DNA of 64,000 bases from Flavobacterium beibuense (GCF_004151245.1 NZ_JUIW01000001.1:372001-436000); one strand, 5' to 3'. Shown: positions 9,471 to 18,323, numbered from the stretch's first letter. The notes: generated by a model not told the origin, from the letters alone. Translations and numbers: made by a program.

Positions 9471-9500
9471 AAAAAAAGAGCGCTTAGCGCTCTTTTTTTA
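9471..9500. terminator. Bidirectional intrinsic terminator
   Basis: A hairpin with GAGCGC/GCGCTC core, TTA loop and flanking A7 and T7 tracts. It lies between the convergent transglycosylase gene and the thioredoxin-like gene, overlapping the latter's last codon. Confidence 0.9.
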
Positions 9501-10199
9501 TTTTACGGCTATAGTTTCTTTTACTAATTCTTTACCCAATACAATGGTAGAAAGTCCGTCAAGGTAAGAGTTGTAATTTAAGGTATATGCTTTTCTGTAA
9601 GTTGTGCGTTTAGGGCTTAGCTTGATACCGCATCGTCTTATGTCTACAATATTTTTGTCTTCGTCAAGGTAAAAACTGGTAGGGAAACCTAATGTATGCT
9701 TTATTGAGGCTATTGCCGATTCATCATTTTTATAGGTCTCGTGTGCATAGCATACAGTAATGTTATGGTTAAACTTGCGGGCTATTTTTTTCATGTCATG
9801 CCTGCGGTTCCAAAACACTACTACAAATTTTACATCTCTGCCATATCTTTTTGCCAGTTTATTTAAGGCAGGAATTTCTCCTGGGCTGGTAACACACCAG
9901 GAGGCGTAAGTAATAAGTATTATGGGTTTTTTCTCTTTACTGAACCTGAATTTTCCCCCGCGTACTTTTTTAAATACAAATTCGTCAAATCTTGTTCCGG
10001 TAAGTCTGTTTTCTACAAGGGAGTCAAACAGGAATTTTCCTCGTTCAAAATCACCCTTACGGTAAGCTATTGCGCTTTCACGTTTGTACTGCTTAAGGTC
10101 GACCTTTATAGCATCGGAAAAATAATGAAGACTATCGCTCTGACTGTGGCACAGGAGCGGAAAAAGCATAATTACCGTAATTAGTAATAATCTTTTCAT
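9498..10199 (-). CDS. Secreted thioredoxin-like (TlpA-type) protein lacking the resolving cysteine
   Basis: A 233-residue protein with a cleavable signal peptide (hydrophobic core, then CHSQ/SD). The thioredoxin-like domain around residue 92 onward carries ITYASWCVTSPGEIPAL. The usual WCxxC of TlpA proteins is reduced to Trp101-Cys102-V-T-Ser105, so only the attacking cysteine remains. The region before it contains a helix-rich segment typical of flavobacterial TlpA-like proteins. The start at 10199 (MKRLLLITVI) is preferred over the upstream Met at 10211. It may be a thiol-binding or monothiol variant, or non-catalytic. Confidence 0.8.
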   Translation of the reverse strand: MKRLLLITVIMLFPLLCHSQSDSLHYFSDAIKVDLKQYKRESAIAYRKGDFERGKFLFDSLVENRLTGTRFDEFVFKKVRGGKFRFSKEKKPIILITYASWCVTSPGEIPALNKLAKRYGRDVKFVVVFWNRRHDMKKIARKFNHNITVCYAHETYKNDESAIASIKHTLGFPTSFYLDEDKNIVDIRRCGIKLSPKRTTYRKAYTLNYNSYLDGLSTIVLGKELVKETIAVK

Positions 10200-10421
10200 A
10201 AGCCTTAACAATTTTATTATATAAAAATAGTTAAAATTTATGTAAAATTATATTTTGTTAACGGGAATATACGAAGTGCAAAAAAATCCGCTGAATGACA
10301 ATTTGTAGGATTCTTTTTATGTAATATGTAGTTTTATATTTATTTTCCAGATAATTATTAATATCTGGAAAATACTGAATTTTTAACTGGATTTTGAATG
10401 CTGTTGAGGGGTAATTTTGTA

Positions 10422-10937
10422 TCAGCTTGCTGCTATTGCTTTTATTTCCTTAGTGTCTATATTGAGAGTAAAGTTATTCCATTCCTCATCGGACTGTCCC
10501 ATGTAATCACTGTATTGCCCGTATATAATATTACTTTCAATTTTCAATATTGTTAAATCATCCGGTCCAATACTGTTTGAATGCCAGGTTGTCCCATCTT
10601 TTTCAATAATAGAGATGTTACCATATTCGGTTAAAATTATTCTATCATCAGTAAGTTGGTTTGCATATATCAAAGAACGCCCAAATGTTGAGATGGGTTT
10701 CTGTTCATCTGGATTCATGACATAACATATTCCGTTAGCTATTATTACAATATGTTTGTTTAGTTCAAAAGAAACTGTGAGATCGCCATCTCCGTTTTGA
10801 AAGTTAGCTATCCATTCCGTATTGTCGGACTTGAAAAATCGTACTGCAAGCTCTTCAGAATAGGTGTTGTTATTCGGGATTGATATGTACATTGGGCCGT
10901 AAGGGGGGAGTGATTTTAATATTTCATAGCGCTTCAT
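10422..10937 (-). CDS. Hypothetical protein, probably beta-rich
   Basis: I do not recognise this 171-residue protein. It is soluble, without signal or membrane segment, acidic, and made of short alternating strands and turns (HIVIIANGICYVMNP, RIILTEYGNISIIEKDGT), suggesting a beta-propeller-like or beta-sandwich fold. It stands alone, with a perfect -7 box almost touching its ATG and a terminator downstream. It could be an immunity-type orphan, but nothing here proves it. Confidence 0.6.
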   Translation of the reverse strand: MKRYEILKSLPPYGPMYISIPNNNTYSEELAVRFFKSDNTEWIANFQNGDGDLTVSFELNKHIVIIANGICYVMNPDEQKPISTFGRSLIYANQLTDDRIILTEYGNISIIEKDGTTWHSNSIGPDDLTILKIESNIIYGQYSDYMGQSDEEWNNFTLNIDTKEIKAIAAS

Positions 10938-10941
10938 GTTT

Positions 10942-10949
10942 CAAATATA
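10942..10949 (-). promoter_or_regulatory. TAnnTTTG -7 element immediately upstream of the 10937 start
   Basis: The minus strand reads TATATTTG only 5 bp before the ATG. If used, transcription would start at or next to the A of ATG, giving a leaderless or near-leaderless mRNA. Confidence 0.5.
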
Positions 10950-10975
10950 AATATTCCTGACGTTTTATAAAATAA

Positions 10976-11003
10976 AAAAGACCACCTGCTTGGGTGGTCT
11001 TTC
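10976..11003. terminator. Intrinsic terminator
   Basis: A stem AAGACCACC / GGTGGTCTT with a short loop and an A-tract on the left. On the minus strand it terminates the upstream TPR gene (11022-11561). Confidence 0.8.
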
Positions 11004-11021
11004 AATTATAAAAAGTATATT

Positions 11022-11561
11022 TTAATATCTTCTCATTTGTTGCTGAGGGCCTTTTTTCATTTGTGCCTTCATCATAGCAATCTGGTCTTTAAGCATTCCC
11101 TGTTTGTCAAGTTTCTTAGCTTCACTAAGTAGCTTCTCGGCTTCAATCTTTCTGTTTTTTGTCATTGCTATACCTGCGAGGTTAAGTTTTGCCATTGCCA
11201 GGTCCTGATTCATGCTAAGTCCAAGCTCTACAGCTTTTTTTAGGTATTTTTCGGCAGCATTAAGGTTTGTTTGCGAAACCATAAGTCCGTGCAGGTAATT
11301 GTAATACCCCTGTTGTTTTCTTACTAAGGCCGCTTCAGGATTCTTTATTTTGTTAAGCCATTTAGTAGCTCCCTCAAAATCCTGTTTCCTTAATTTAAGG
11401 AAAGCCATAACAATTATTTCGTTTTTAAAATATAGTAAAATGAAGATAAGCGAAAGCAGTATAAGGAAAATACCATTGCCTATATTGTTTTCGGTAAACT
11501 GCCATACAGCAGTTATAACTATTAAAGCAGCTAATATCAGCTTAATGTTTTTGTTGAACAT
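11022..11561 (-). CDS. Membrane-anchored TPR protein
   Basis: A 179-residue protein with two N-terminal membrane helices (about 7-23 and 29-46). A cytoplasmic helical region with two or three TPR-like units follows (YYNYLHGLMVSQTNLNAAEKYL, ELGLSMNQDLAMAKLNLAGIA). The tail is basic, Gln- and Met-rich (KKGPQQQMRRY). TPRs mediate protein contacts, but the partner is unknown. It is divergent from rpmH, with back-to-back promoters in the 168-bp gap. Confidence 0.75.
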   Translation of the reverse strand: MFNKNIKLILAALIVITAVWQFTENNIGNGIFLILLSLIFILLYFKNEIIVMAFLKLRKQDFEGATKWLNKIKNPEAALVRKQQGYYNYLHGLMVSQTNLNAAEKYLKKAVELGLSMNQDLAMAKLNLAGIAMTKNRKIEAEKLLSEAKKLDKQGMLKDQIAMMKAQMKKGPQQQMRRY

Positions 11562-11585
11562 AATTATTTTTTAATTTTGTGACTG

Positions 11586-11593
11586 CAAAGGTA
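11586..11593 (-). promoter_or_regulatory. TAnnTTTG -7 element for the TPR gene
   Basis: The minus strand reads TACCTTTG, 24 bp upstream of the ATG at 11561. No clear -33 was seen. Confidence 0.55.
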
Positions 11594-11627
11594 AGAAAAT
11601 GAATTAAAAATATTTTCCTAAAACCAC

Positions 11628-11657
11628 TTGCAAGAAAAAAAAGTCTTCGTATATTTG
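11628..11657 (+). promoter_or_regulatory. rpmH promoter (-33 TTG and -7 TATATTTG)
   Basis: TTG at 11628-11630 and TATATTTG at 11650-11657 are separated by 19 bp. This is a near-ideal Bacteroidota housekeeping promoter, consistent with high expression of a ribosomal protein gene. The transcript would carry a leader of about 70 nt. Confidence 0.8.
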
Positions 11658-11729
11658 CACGCGGTTTTAGGATACCAGATTCTGAAAGCTCGACGAAGAT
11701 ATTCAATTAAGATTTAAAGATACAAAGCA

Positions 11730-11891
11730 ATGAGTAAGAGAACGTTTCAACCATCAAAAAGAAAAAGAAGAAATAAGCACGGTTTCATGGAAAGAATGGC
11801 TTCTGCCAACGGTAGAAAAGTGCTTGCTCGCAGAAGAGCTAAAGGAAGACATAAATTAACTGTTTCCAGCGAACCAAGACATAAAAAATAA
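11730..11891 (+). CDS. rpmH: 50S ribosomal protein L34
   Basis: A 53-codon gene. The protein starts [19 protein letters not shown] and continues [20 protein letters not shown], the signature of L34. It is extremely basic, as expected of this large-subunit rRNA-binding protein. It has its own strong promoter and a downstream hairpin. It is not next to rnpA or dnaA, the arrangement seen in many other phyla. Confidence 0.98.
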   Translation: MSKRTFQPSKRKRRNKHGFMERMASANGRKVLARRRAKGRHKLTVSSEPRHKK

Positions 11892-11914
11892 TGTTTTTGT
11901 TTAGAAAATATATA

Positions 11915-11948
11915 AAGGTGTTACTTATTAAGGGTAACGCCTTTTTTT
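11915..11948 (+). terminator. rpmH intrinsic terminator
   Basis: A stem AAGGTGTTAC / GTAACGCCTT (one mismatch), a 9-nt loop, then a T7 tract. Confidence 0.8.
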
Positions 11949-11967
11949 ATACCTAAGCGAAATTTTG

Positions 11968-11992
11968 CCCCCAAATAAAGGGGGATTTTTTT
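11968..11992 (+). terminator. Second terminator-like hairpin upstream of carB
   Basis: A CCCCC / GGGGG stem with a 7-nt A-rich loop is followed by A then T7. It ends 14 bp before the carB -7 element and so would insulate carB from rpmH read-through. Confidence 0.65.
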
Positions 11993-12005
11993 AAAATAAT
12001 AATAG

Positions 12006-12013
12006 TAACTTTG
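12006..12013 (+). promoter_or_regulatory. TAnnTTTG -7 element for carB
   Basis: TAACTTTG, about 49 bp upstream of the carB ATG. No convincing -33 element was found. Confidence 0.6.
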
Positions 12014-12061
12014 CAAAGTTTCTCACACAGGGAACGATAATTACAACTACTTACATATACA

Positions 12062-14914
12062 ATGCCGAAAGACAGTTCTATCAAATCAGTTTTAATCATA
12101 GGTTCAGGGCCAATCATCATTGGTCAGGCCTGCGAGTTTGACTACGCCGGTTCACAGGCGGCAAGATCTTTAAGGGAAGAGGGAATTGAAGTAATTCTTA
12201 TCAACTCTAATCCAGCAACCATCATGACCGACCCTTCGATGGCCGATCATGTGTATCTTAAACCTCTTACCACCAAATCTATTATTGAAATCTTAAAGGC
12301 GCACCCGAATATTGATGCAGTACTGCCTACAATGGGAGGACAAACTGCACTTAACCTTTGCCTTGAAGCTGAAGAAAAAGGAATTTGGGCTGATTTTAAT
12401 GTAAGACTTATAGGTGTTGATATTAACGCTATTAACATTACAGAAGACAGGGAGCAGTTTAAGCAGTTACTTGAAAAAATTGAAATTCCTGCAGCTCCGG
12501 CTAAAACAGCTAACTCTTTCCTTAAAGGTAAAGAAATTGCACAGGAGTTTGGCTTCCCGCTTGTAATCCGTCCTTCGTTTACGCTGGGTGGTACAGGGGC
12601 AGCTTTTGTACATAAAGAAGAAGATTTTGACGAACTGCTTACACGCGGACTTGAAGCTTCTCCTATCCACGAGGTGCTTATTGATAAGGCACTTTTCGGA
12701 TGGAAAGAATATGAGCTTGAGTTACTTCGTGATAAGAATGATAACGTGGTTATCATTTGTTCAATCGAAAATATGGACCCAATGGGTATCCACACAGGAG
12801 ACAGTATTACTGTAGCTCCGGCTATGACCCTTTCTGATACAACTTATCAGAGAATGAGGGATATGGCAATCAAAATGATGCGCAGCATAGGTAACTTTGC
12901 AGGTGGATGTAATGTTCAGTTTGCGGTTAGCCCGGATGAGAAAGAAGATATCGTTGCAATCGAGATTAATCCTCGTGTATCACGTTCTTCTGCCTTAGCA
13001 TCAAAAGCAACAGGTTACCCAATTGCAAAAATTGCTTCTAAGCTGGCACTAGGTTACCACCTTGACGAACTAATGAACCAGATTACTAAGTCGACTTCAG
13101 CTTTATTTGAGCCTACACTTGACTATGTAATAGTGAAAATACCTCGTTGGAACTTTGATAAATTTGAAGGTGCAGACAGAACTCTTGGACTTCAGATGAA
13201 ATCGGTAGGTGAGGTTATGGGTATCGGACGCTCGTTCCAGGAAGCTCTTCACAAAGCTACCCAGTCTCTTGAAATTAAAAGAAACGGTCTTGGTGCAGAC
13301 GGTAAGGGTTATACCAACTATGAGCAGATTATAGAAAAACTTACTTATGCAAGCTGGGACAGGGTATTCGTAATTTATGATGCAATCCAGATGGGTATAC
13401 CATTAAGCCGCATCCACGAAATTACAAATATAGATATGTGGTTCCTTAAGCAATATGAGGAGCTTTACACTCTTGAAAAAGAAATATCTACTTTCACTAT
13501 AGATACTTTACCTAAAGAATTACTTCTTGAGGCTAAGCAAAAAGGATTTGCCGACAGGCAGATTGCCCACATGATGAAATGTCTTGAAAGTCAGGTGTAC
13601 AACAAACGTGAGGAAATGGGTGTTAAACGCGTTTACAAACTGGTTGATACCTGTGCGGCAGAGTTTAAGGCACAAACTCCTTACTACTACTCAACTTTTG
13701 AAGCTGAGATTGAAAAGGCAGACGGTACAAAATATGTATCTAACGAGAGTGCTGTTTCCGACAGGAAAAAAGTTATTGTACTGGGATCAGGCCCTAACAG
13801 GATTGGTCAGGGTATCGAGTTTGATTACTCTTGTGTACACGGTGTACTTGCAGCGTCTGAGTGTGGTTATGAAACTATCATGATTAACTGTAACCCTGAA
13901 ACGGTATCGACCGACTTTGATACGGCAGACAAGCTTTACTTTGAGCCTGTTTTCTGGGAACATATCTATGACATTATCCGCCATGAAAAACCTGAAGGTG
14001 TAATTGTACAGCTTGGAGGGCAAACAGCTCTTAAGCTTGCAGAAAAACTTGACAGATATGGTGTTAAAATATTAGGTACAAGCTTTGAAGCCCTTGACCT
14101 TGCTGAAGACAGAGGACGTTTTTCTGAACTACTATCAGAATTAAAAATACCATTCCCTAAGTTTGGTGTGGCTGAAAGTGCAGAAGAGGCTTCTAAACTT
14201 GCCGATACATTAGATTTCCCGCTACTTGTAAGACCGTCTTACGTACTTGGTGGACAGGGTATGAAAATTGTAATCAACAAGAAAGAACTTGAAGAACACG
14301 TTATCGACCTGCTTAAGAGCATTCCTGGTAACAAGCTGCTTTTAGACCACTATTTAGATGGTGCTATAGAGGCTGAGGCTGATGCAATTTGTGACGGAGA
14401 AGATGTATATATCATCGGTATCATGGAGCATATTGAGCCATGTGGTGTACACTCTGGCGACAGTAACGCAACGCTACCTCCATTCAACTTAGGAGAATTT
14501 GTAATGCAGCAGATAAAAGATCATACTAAGAAAATCGCAGTAGCGCTTAAAACAGTAGGTCTTATCAATATACAGTTTGCAATTAAGGATGATGTTGTTT
14601 ACATCATCGAGGCAAACCCAAGAGCATCGAGAACGGTTCCGTTTATAGCAAAAGCTTATGGTGAGCCTTATGTAAACTATGCTACTAAAGTAATGTTAGG
14701 TGAGAAAAAAGTAAAAGACTTTACTTTTAATCCTCAACTTAAAGGATATGCTATCAAGCAGCCGGTATTCTCTTTTAACAAATTCCCGGGAGTAAATAAG
14801 AAACTGGGTCCTGAAATGAAGTCTACAGGTGAAAGTATCCTTTTCATAGAAGATCTTAAAGACGATCAGTTCTACGAACTGTACTCAAGAAGAAAAATGT
14901 ATCTAAGCAGATAA
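12062..14914 (+). CDS. carB: Carbamoyl-phosphate synthase large subunit, without the MGS allosteric domain
   Basis: Makes carbamoyl phosphate from bicarbonate, ammonia (delivered by CarA) and two ATP for pyrimidine and arginine synthesis. Two homologous ATP-grasp halves are visible. The first starts SVLIIGSGPIIIGQACEFDYAG, with AIEINPRVSRSSALASKATGYP. The second starts KVIVLGSGPNRIGQGIEFDY (about 570), with IIEANPRASRT. The protein stops at 950 residues after GESILFIEDLKDDQFYELY, just where the roughly 130-residue MGS-like regulatory domain of E. coli CarB (1073 aa) would begin. The end is followed by a normal terminator, so this is not a frameshift. carA is not in the window. Confidence 0.96.
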   Translation: MPKDSSIKSVLIIGSGPIIIGQACEFDYAGSQAARSLREEGIEVILINSNPATIMTDPSMADHVYLKPLTTKSIIEILKAHPNIDAVLPTMGGQTALNLCLEAEEKGIWADFNVRLIGVDINAINITEDREQFKQLLEKIEIPAAPAKTANSFLKGKEIAQEFGFPLVIRPSFTLGGTGAAFVHKEEDFDELLTRGLEASPIHEVLIDKALFGWKEYELELLRDKNDNVVIICSIENMDPMGIHTGDSITVAPAMTLSDTTYQRMRDMAIKMMRSIGNFAGGCNVQFAVSPDEKEDIVAIEINPRVSRSSALASKATGYPIAKIASKLALGYHLDELMNQITKSTSALFEPTLDYVIVKIPRWNFDKFEGADRTLGLQMKSVGEVMGIGRSFQEALHKATQSLEIKRNGLGADGKGYTNYEQIIEKLTYASWDRVFVIYDAIQMGIPLSRIHEITNIDMWFLKQYEELYTLEKEISTFTIDTLPKELLLEAKQKGFADRQIAHMMKCLESQVYNKREEMGVKRVYKLVDTCAAEFKAQTPYYYSTFEAEIEKADGTKYVSNESAVSDRKKVIVLGSGPNRIGQGIEFDYSCVHGVLAASECGYETIMINCNPETVSTDFDTADKLYFEPVFWEHIYDIIRHEKPEGVIVQLGGQTALKLAEKLDRYGVKILGTSFEALDLAEDRGRFSELLSELKIPFPKFGVAESAEEASKLADTLDFPLLVRPSYVLGGQGMKIVINKKELEEHVIDLLKSIPGNKLLLDHYLDGAIEAEADAICDGEDVYIIGIMEHIEPCGVHSGDSNATLPPFNLGEFVMQQIKDHTKKIAVALKTVGLINIQFAIKDDVVYIIEANPRASRTVPFIAKAYGEPYVNYATKVMLGEKKVKDFTFNPQLKGYAIKQPVFSFNKFPGVNKKLGPEMKSTGESILFIEDLKDDQFYELYSRRKMYLSR

Positions 14915-14933
14915 TACCTGGTATATATAAATT

Positions 14934-14961
14934 AAAAGCCCGCTAAAAGCGGGCTTTTTTT
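14934..14961 (+). terminator. carB intrinsic terminator
   Basis: A 10-bp stem AAAAGCCCGC / GCGGGCTTTT, loop TAAAA, T-run. Confidence 0.9.
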
Positions 14962-15034
14962 ATTATGTCGCCTTTTTTACCATCTCTTTTTGTAGAAATA
15001 ATTCCAGTGTTTACTTACGGTTAAGTTAATATGA

Positions 15035-15042
15035 TATATTTG
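15035..15042 (+). promoter_or_regulatory. TAnnTTTG -7 element for the CotH-like gene
   Basis: TATATTTG, 32 bp upstream of the ATG at 15075. Confidence 0.6.
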
Positions 15043-15074
15043 TTAAAAATACACGAAACCAACTAGTTAAAAAC

Positions 15075-17117
15075 ATGAATTTAATTTTTACCCGAAAGCG
15101 TTTGCTTGCTGTTATACTATTGCTGCATGTAATAGTGTTTGGACAGGTTACTTTTACCGATAGTAATCTTCCTATAGTTATTATTAATACGGATATCGAT
15201 CCTAATACAGGACAGCCTACTGAGATTCCGGACGATCCTAAGGTATGGGCCGATATGAAGATTATTTATCATACTGATGGTACCCGTAATTATATGACCG
15301 ATCAGGACAACACTGATTTTCTGGATTATGATGCCCGGATTAAGATAGAGCTTCGCGGATCGACCTCACAATTGTTAGAGAAAAAGCAATACGGCTGGAC
15401 TACGTATGATAATGAGGGGAACAAGCAAAATGTAAGTATATTGGGTATGCCCAGTGAAAATGACTGGATACTTAACGGTCTTGCTTTTGATGCTACACTA
15501 ATGAGAGATTATCTTATATATAATCTTTCCAGGGAGATGGGGCAGTATGCATCCCGAACCCAATATTGTGAAGTTGTTATTAACGGAAATTACAGAGGAT
15601 TGTATGTGCTTCAGGAAAAACTGAAGGACGATTCTAAAAGAATCAATATTGAGGAAATAACTGAAGACGACAATTCCGGAGCTAACCTCACCGGAGGTTA
15701 TATTACAAAGGCTGATAAAACGACAGGTGGAGACCCTGTGGCGTGGGTTATGGCATCGGATGCTCAGGATACCGATTTTATACATGAGCTTCCTAAACCT
15801 GAAGATGTTACTGCAGAACAAAATGCATATATACACAGTCAGTTTACCGCATTAGAAACAGCTGCTCATAATAATAATGCTGGTTTGGAAGATGGCTTTC
15901 CGTCTATTATAGACGTGCCTACTTTTGTTGACTTTATGATACTTAACGAACTATCATCAAATGTTGATGCCTACCAGATTAGTACCTTTTTCCATAAAGA
16001 CAGGGGAGGCAAGCTTAGGGCAGGACCGGTTTGGGATTTTAACCTGAGCTTTGGTCATGATGAGTTTGGTGACAGGAGTCACCCGGATATTTGGCAGTTT
16101 GATAACGGCGATAATGAAGGGCCGAGATTTTGGAAAGAACTTTTTGAAAATACTGAATTTAAATGTTACCTGTCCCGACGCTGGAATACACTTACAGCAG
16201 ACGGAAATACATTAAGCTACAACAGTCTTAATGATTTTATTGATGAAACTGTTGATTTGATTAGCGAAGCGGCTGCAAGAGAACAATTACGTTGGGGTAC
16301 TGTACCTAACCATGCAGCGGAAATAACATCTCTTAAGAGTTTTATTTCAGAAAGGATAGACTGGATAACCGACAACGTAGGTACATTTTCAGCATGTGCC
16401 GATGTTGAACTTCCGTCGTTAGTAATAAACAGAATTAATTATCATCCGGGAGAAACAGAAGAGTTTCCTGAGTCGGATGATCTGGAATTCATAGAAATAA
16501 TAAATACAGGAGCCGAGACAGTTGACCTTACAGGAATATATCTTAGTGAGTTGGGTATATCTTATCAGTTTTCGGCAAATGCTACTCTTGAGGCAGGCGA
16601 GGGGCTGTTCTTAGCCAGTAACCCGGAGGTTTTTGAGCAGCGATATGAAACAACTGCTTTTGGTAAGTTTGAACGTAACTTATCAAACAGTACACAACGA
16701 CTGGTACTGGCTGATGGCTTTGGGAATGTAATTGATGAGGTAGAATATGACGATGATACACCTTGGCCGGACGCAGATGGTAACGGTAGCTATTTAGTAC
16801 TAACAGACACTTCTCTTGATAACAGTCTTGCTTCAAGCTGGACTGCAGTTGCTGAAGGGGCATTAGGTACAGAAAGCTTTATAGAGTCTGCTAAATTGAT
16901 ACTTTATCCTAACCCGGTAAGTAATATGTTATCGGTTAGAGCCAATACAGATATTGCTGTAATTAATGTTTACGATATTTATGGTAAACTTTTACTGTCG
17001 GCAAATCCTACTTCTGTCAATGCAGAAATAGATTTTAGCGTTTATCAGTCTGGTATTTATATGGTAAACATCACTACCGTACAGGGAACAACCAGTAAAA
17101 AAGTAATAAAAAGATAG
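15075..17117 (+). CDS. Secreted CotH-kinase-fold protein with lamin-tail domain and T9SS sorting domain
   Basis: A 680-residue exported protein. A signal peptide (to about residue 24) is followed by a CotH-like domain (about 70-420) with DARIKIELRGSTSQ, FDATLMRDYLIYNLSREMG, YRGLYVLQEKLK and the GPVWDFNLSFGH block. A lamin-tail (LTD) domain (about 430-545, LEFIEIINTGAETVDLTGIYLS) comes next. A C-terminal type A T9SS sorting domain (about 605-680, LYPNPVSN) completes it. The CotH fold is protein-kinase-like; spore CotH phosphorylates CotB/CotG. Here it should be cell-surface or released. The target is unknown. Confidence 0.88.
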   Translation: MNLIFTRKRLLAVILLLHVIVFGQVTFTDSNLPIVIINTDIDPNTGQPTEIPDDPKVWADMKIIYHTDGTRNYMTDQDNTDFLDYDARIKIELRGSTSQLLEKKQYGWTTYDNEGNKQNVSILGMPSENDWILNGLAFDATLMRDYLIYNLSREMGQYASRTQYCEVVINGNYRGLYVLQEKLKDDSKRINIEEITEDDNSGANLTGGYITKADKTTGGDPVAWVMASDAQDTDFIHELPKPEDVTAEQNAYIHSQFTALETAAHNNNAGLEDGFPSIIDVPTFVDFMILNELSSNVDAYQISTFFHKDRGGKLRAGPVWDFNLSFGHDEFGDRSHPDIWQFDNGDNEGPRFWKELFENTEFKCYLSRRWNTLTADGNTLSYNSLNDFIDETVDLISEAAAREQLRWGTVPNHAAEITSLKSFISERIDWITDNVGTFSACADVELPSLVINRINYHPGETEEFPESDDLEFIEIINTGAETVDLTGIYLSELGISYQFSANATLEAGEGLFLASNPEVFEQRYETTAFGKFERNLSNSTQRLVLADGFGNVIDEVEYDDDTPWPDADGNGSYLVLTDTSLDNSLASSWTAVAEGALGTESFIESAKLILYPNPVSNMLSVRANTDIAVINVYDIYGKLLLSANPTSVNAEIDFSVYQSGIYMVNITTVQGTTSKKVIKR

Positions 17118-17138
17118 TTTTAATTTTTGTTTCAAATA

Positions 17139-17168
17139 AAGATCCTGCTGAAAGGCAGGATTTTTTTA
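17139..17168 (+). terminator. Intrinsic terminator
   Basis: A stem ATCCTGC / GCAGGAT with a 6-nt loop and a T7 tract, after the CotH-like gene. Confidence 0.85.
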
Positions 17169-17195
17169 TTGTATTAAGCAGCAGTTTAAATTCTT

Positions 17196-17203
17196 TATAT
17201 TTG
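17196..17203 (+). promoter_or_regulatory. TAnnTTTG -7 element for the Kir-like channel gene
   Basis: TATATTTG, 23 bp upstream of the ATG at 17227. Confidence 0.6.
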
Positions 17204-17226
17204 AGGAATCCAATTACCATCAATCA

Positions 17227-18198
17227 ATGAATGTTTTTAAAGGAATAATAAACACTAAAGCAAAGACCGACAGTAACACTGGTTTCAGTACAAACCCTTC
17301 TACTTATGGAGGCCGTTTTATAAACAAAGACGGTACTGCCAATATAGAAAAGCAGGGAATACCTTTCTTAAGCCGTATAAGTTGGTATCATATGATGCTT
17401 AATATGCCGGCTTGGAAGTTTATTGCCTTACTTTTTACTTTTTATGCAGGTATCAATTTCATTTTTGCGGCCCTTTATTACCTGATAGGTTTAGAGTATT
17501 TAGATGGGGTAGGTAATTATGGTTCAGAATGGGTGAAGTTTGGTAAGGCTTATTTTTTTAGCGCACAAACATTTACAACTGTTGGATACGGACATATTAG
17601 TCCTAATGGTTTTTTTACAAGTGCTCTGGCGGCTACAGAGGCTCTTACAGGGCTTTTAAGCTTTGCTATTGCTACAGGTTTGTTTTATGGTCGTTTTAGC
17701 CGTCCTAAGGCTTTTTTAAAGTTCTCAAAAAATGCAGTTATTGCTCCTTATAAAGATATCAATGCTTTTATGATTAGGCTGGCTCCTTATAAAAATACCA
17801 ACCTTATAGATGCTGAGGCACGTATGACCCTTGGTATGAGTATTAATGAAAACGGACAGATGGTAACCAAGTTTTATACGCTGAATCTTGAGCTCCAAAA
17901 AATCAATTCACTTACATTAAGCTGGACACTGGTGCATCCCATTACTGAAGACAGTCCCTTTTACGGTTTTACAAATGAAGATTTTGAAAATACCGAAGGC
18001 GAAATTATAGTATATATAAAAGCGTTTGATGATCTTTTCAGTTCTACAGTAGCCACAACCACTTCCTATTTGTTTGATGAGATTGAATATGGGGCTAAGT
18101 TTGAGATTATGTATAACGAGAACGAAGATAATACTACAACCATATTGCATCTTGATAAGATAAATGCTCACAGAAAAGCCGAATTAAACAAATACTAA
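17227..18198 (+). CDS. Inward-rectifier-type potassium channel (KirBac-like)
   Basis: A 323-residue inner-membrane K+ channel. An amphipathic slide-helix region precedes TM1 (about 63-88). The pore helix and selectivity filter TTVGYGH (117-123) follow, then TM2 (about 130-155). The C-terminal half is an immunoglobulin-like Kir cytoplasmic domain (about 160-315) with LTLSWTLVHPITEDSPFYG, a recognisable IRK_C block. KirBac channels gate with lipids and ligands and have no voltage sensor, and none is seen here. It is monocistronic with its own promoter. Confidence 0.93.
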   Translation: MNVFKGIINTKAKTDSNTGFSTNPSTYGGRFINKDGTANIEKQGIPFLSRISWYHMMLNMPAWKFIALLFTFYAGINFIFAALYYLIGLEYLDGVGNYGSEWVKFGKAYFFSAQTFTTVGYGHISPNGFFTSALAATEALTGLLSFAIATGLFYGRFSRPKAFLKFSKNAVIAPYKDINAFMIRLAPYKNTNLIDAEARMTLGMSINENGQMVTKFYTLNLELQKINSLTLSWTLVHPITEDSPFYGFTNEDFENTEGEIIVYIKAFDDLFSSTVATTTSYLFDEIEYGAKFEIMYNENEDNTTTILHLDKINAHRKAELNKY

Positions 18199-18270
18199 TT
18201 CATAACTGCAAAATACTAAGTAAGCCATGCCCTATACTAAATAGGGTATAAGTTTTAGGTTTTTATAAAG

Positions 18271-18278
18271 TTACTTTG
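18271..18278 (+). promoter_or_regulatory. TTnnTTTG variant -7 element for the cupredoxin gene
   Basis: TTACTTTG (one mismatch to TAnnTTTG), about 45 bp upstream of the ATG at 18324. The same variant appears at 56815. Confidence 0.4.
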
Positions 18279-18323
18279 TAATGTATAATCACAAAATTTA
18301 ACTAAGCCAAAAAACGAAAGCTT

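Noticed and set aside
12247..12795. 182-codon reverse ORF inside carB
   Set aside because: Complementary-strand shadow of a well-conserved gene; low-complexity Ser-rich translation with no domain.
18230..18256. Weak hairpin (CCCTAT / ATAGGG) as terminator of the channel gene
   Set aside because: Only 6 bp and no proper T-run directly after it; not counted as a terminator.
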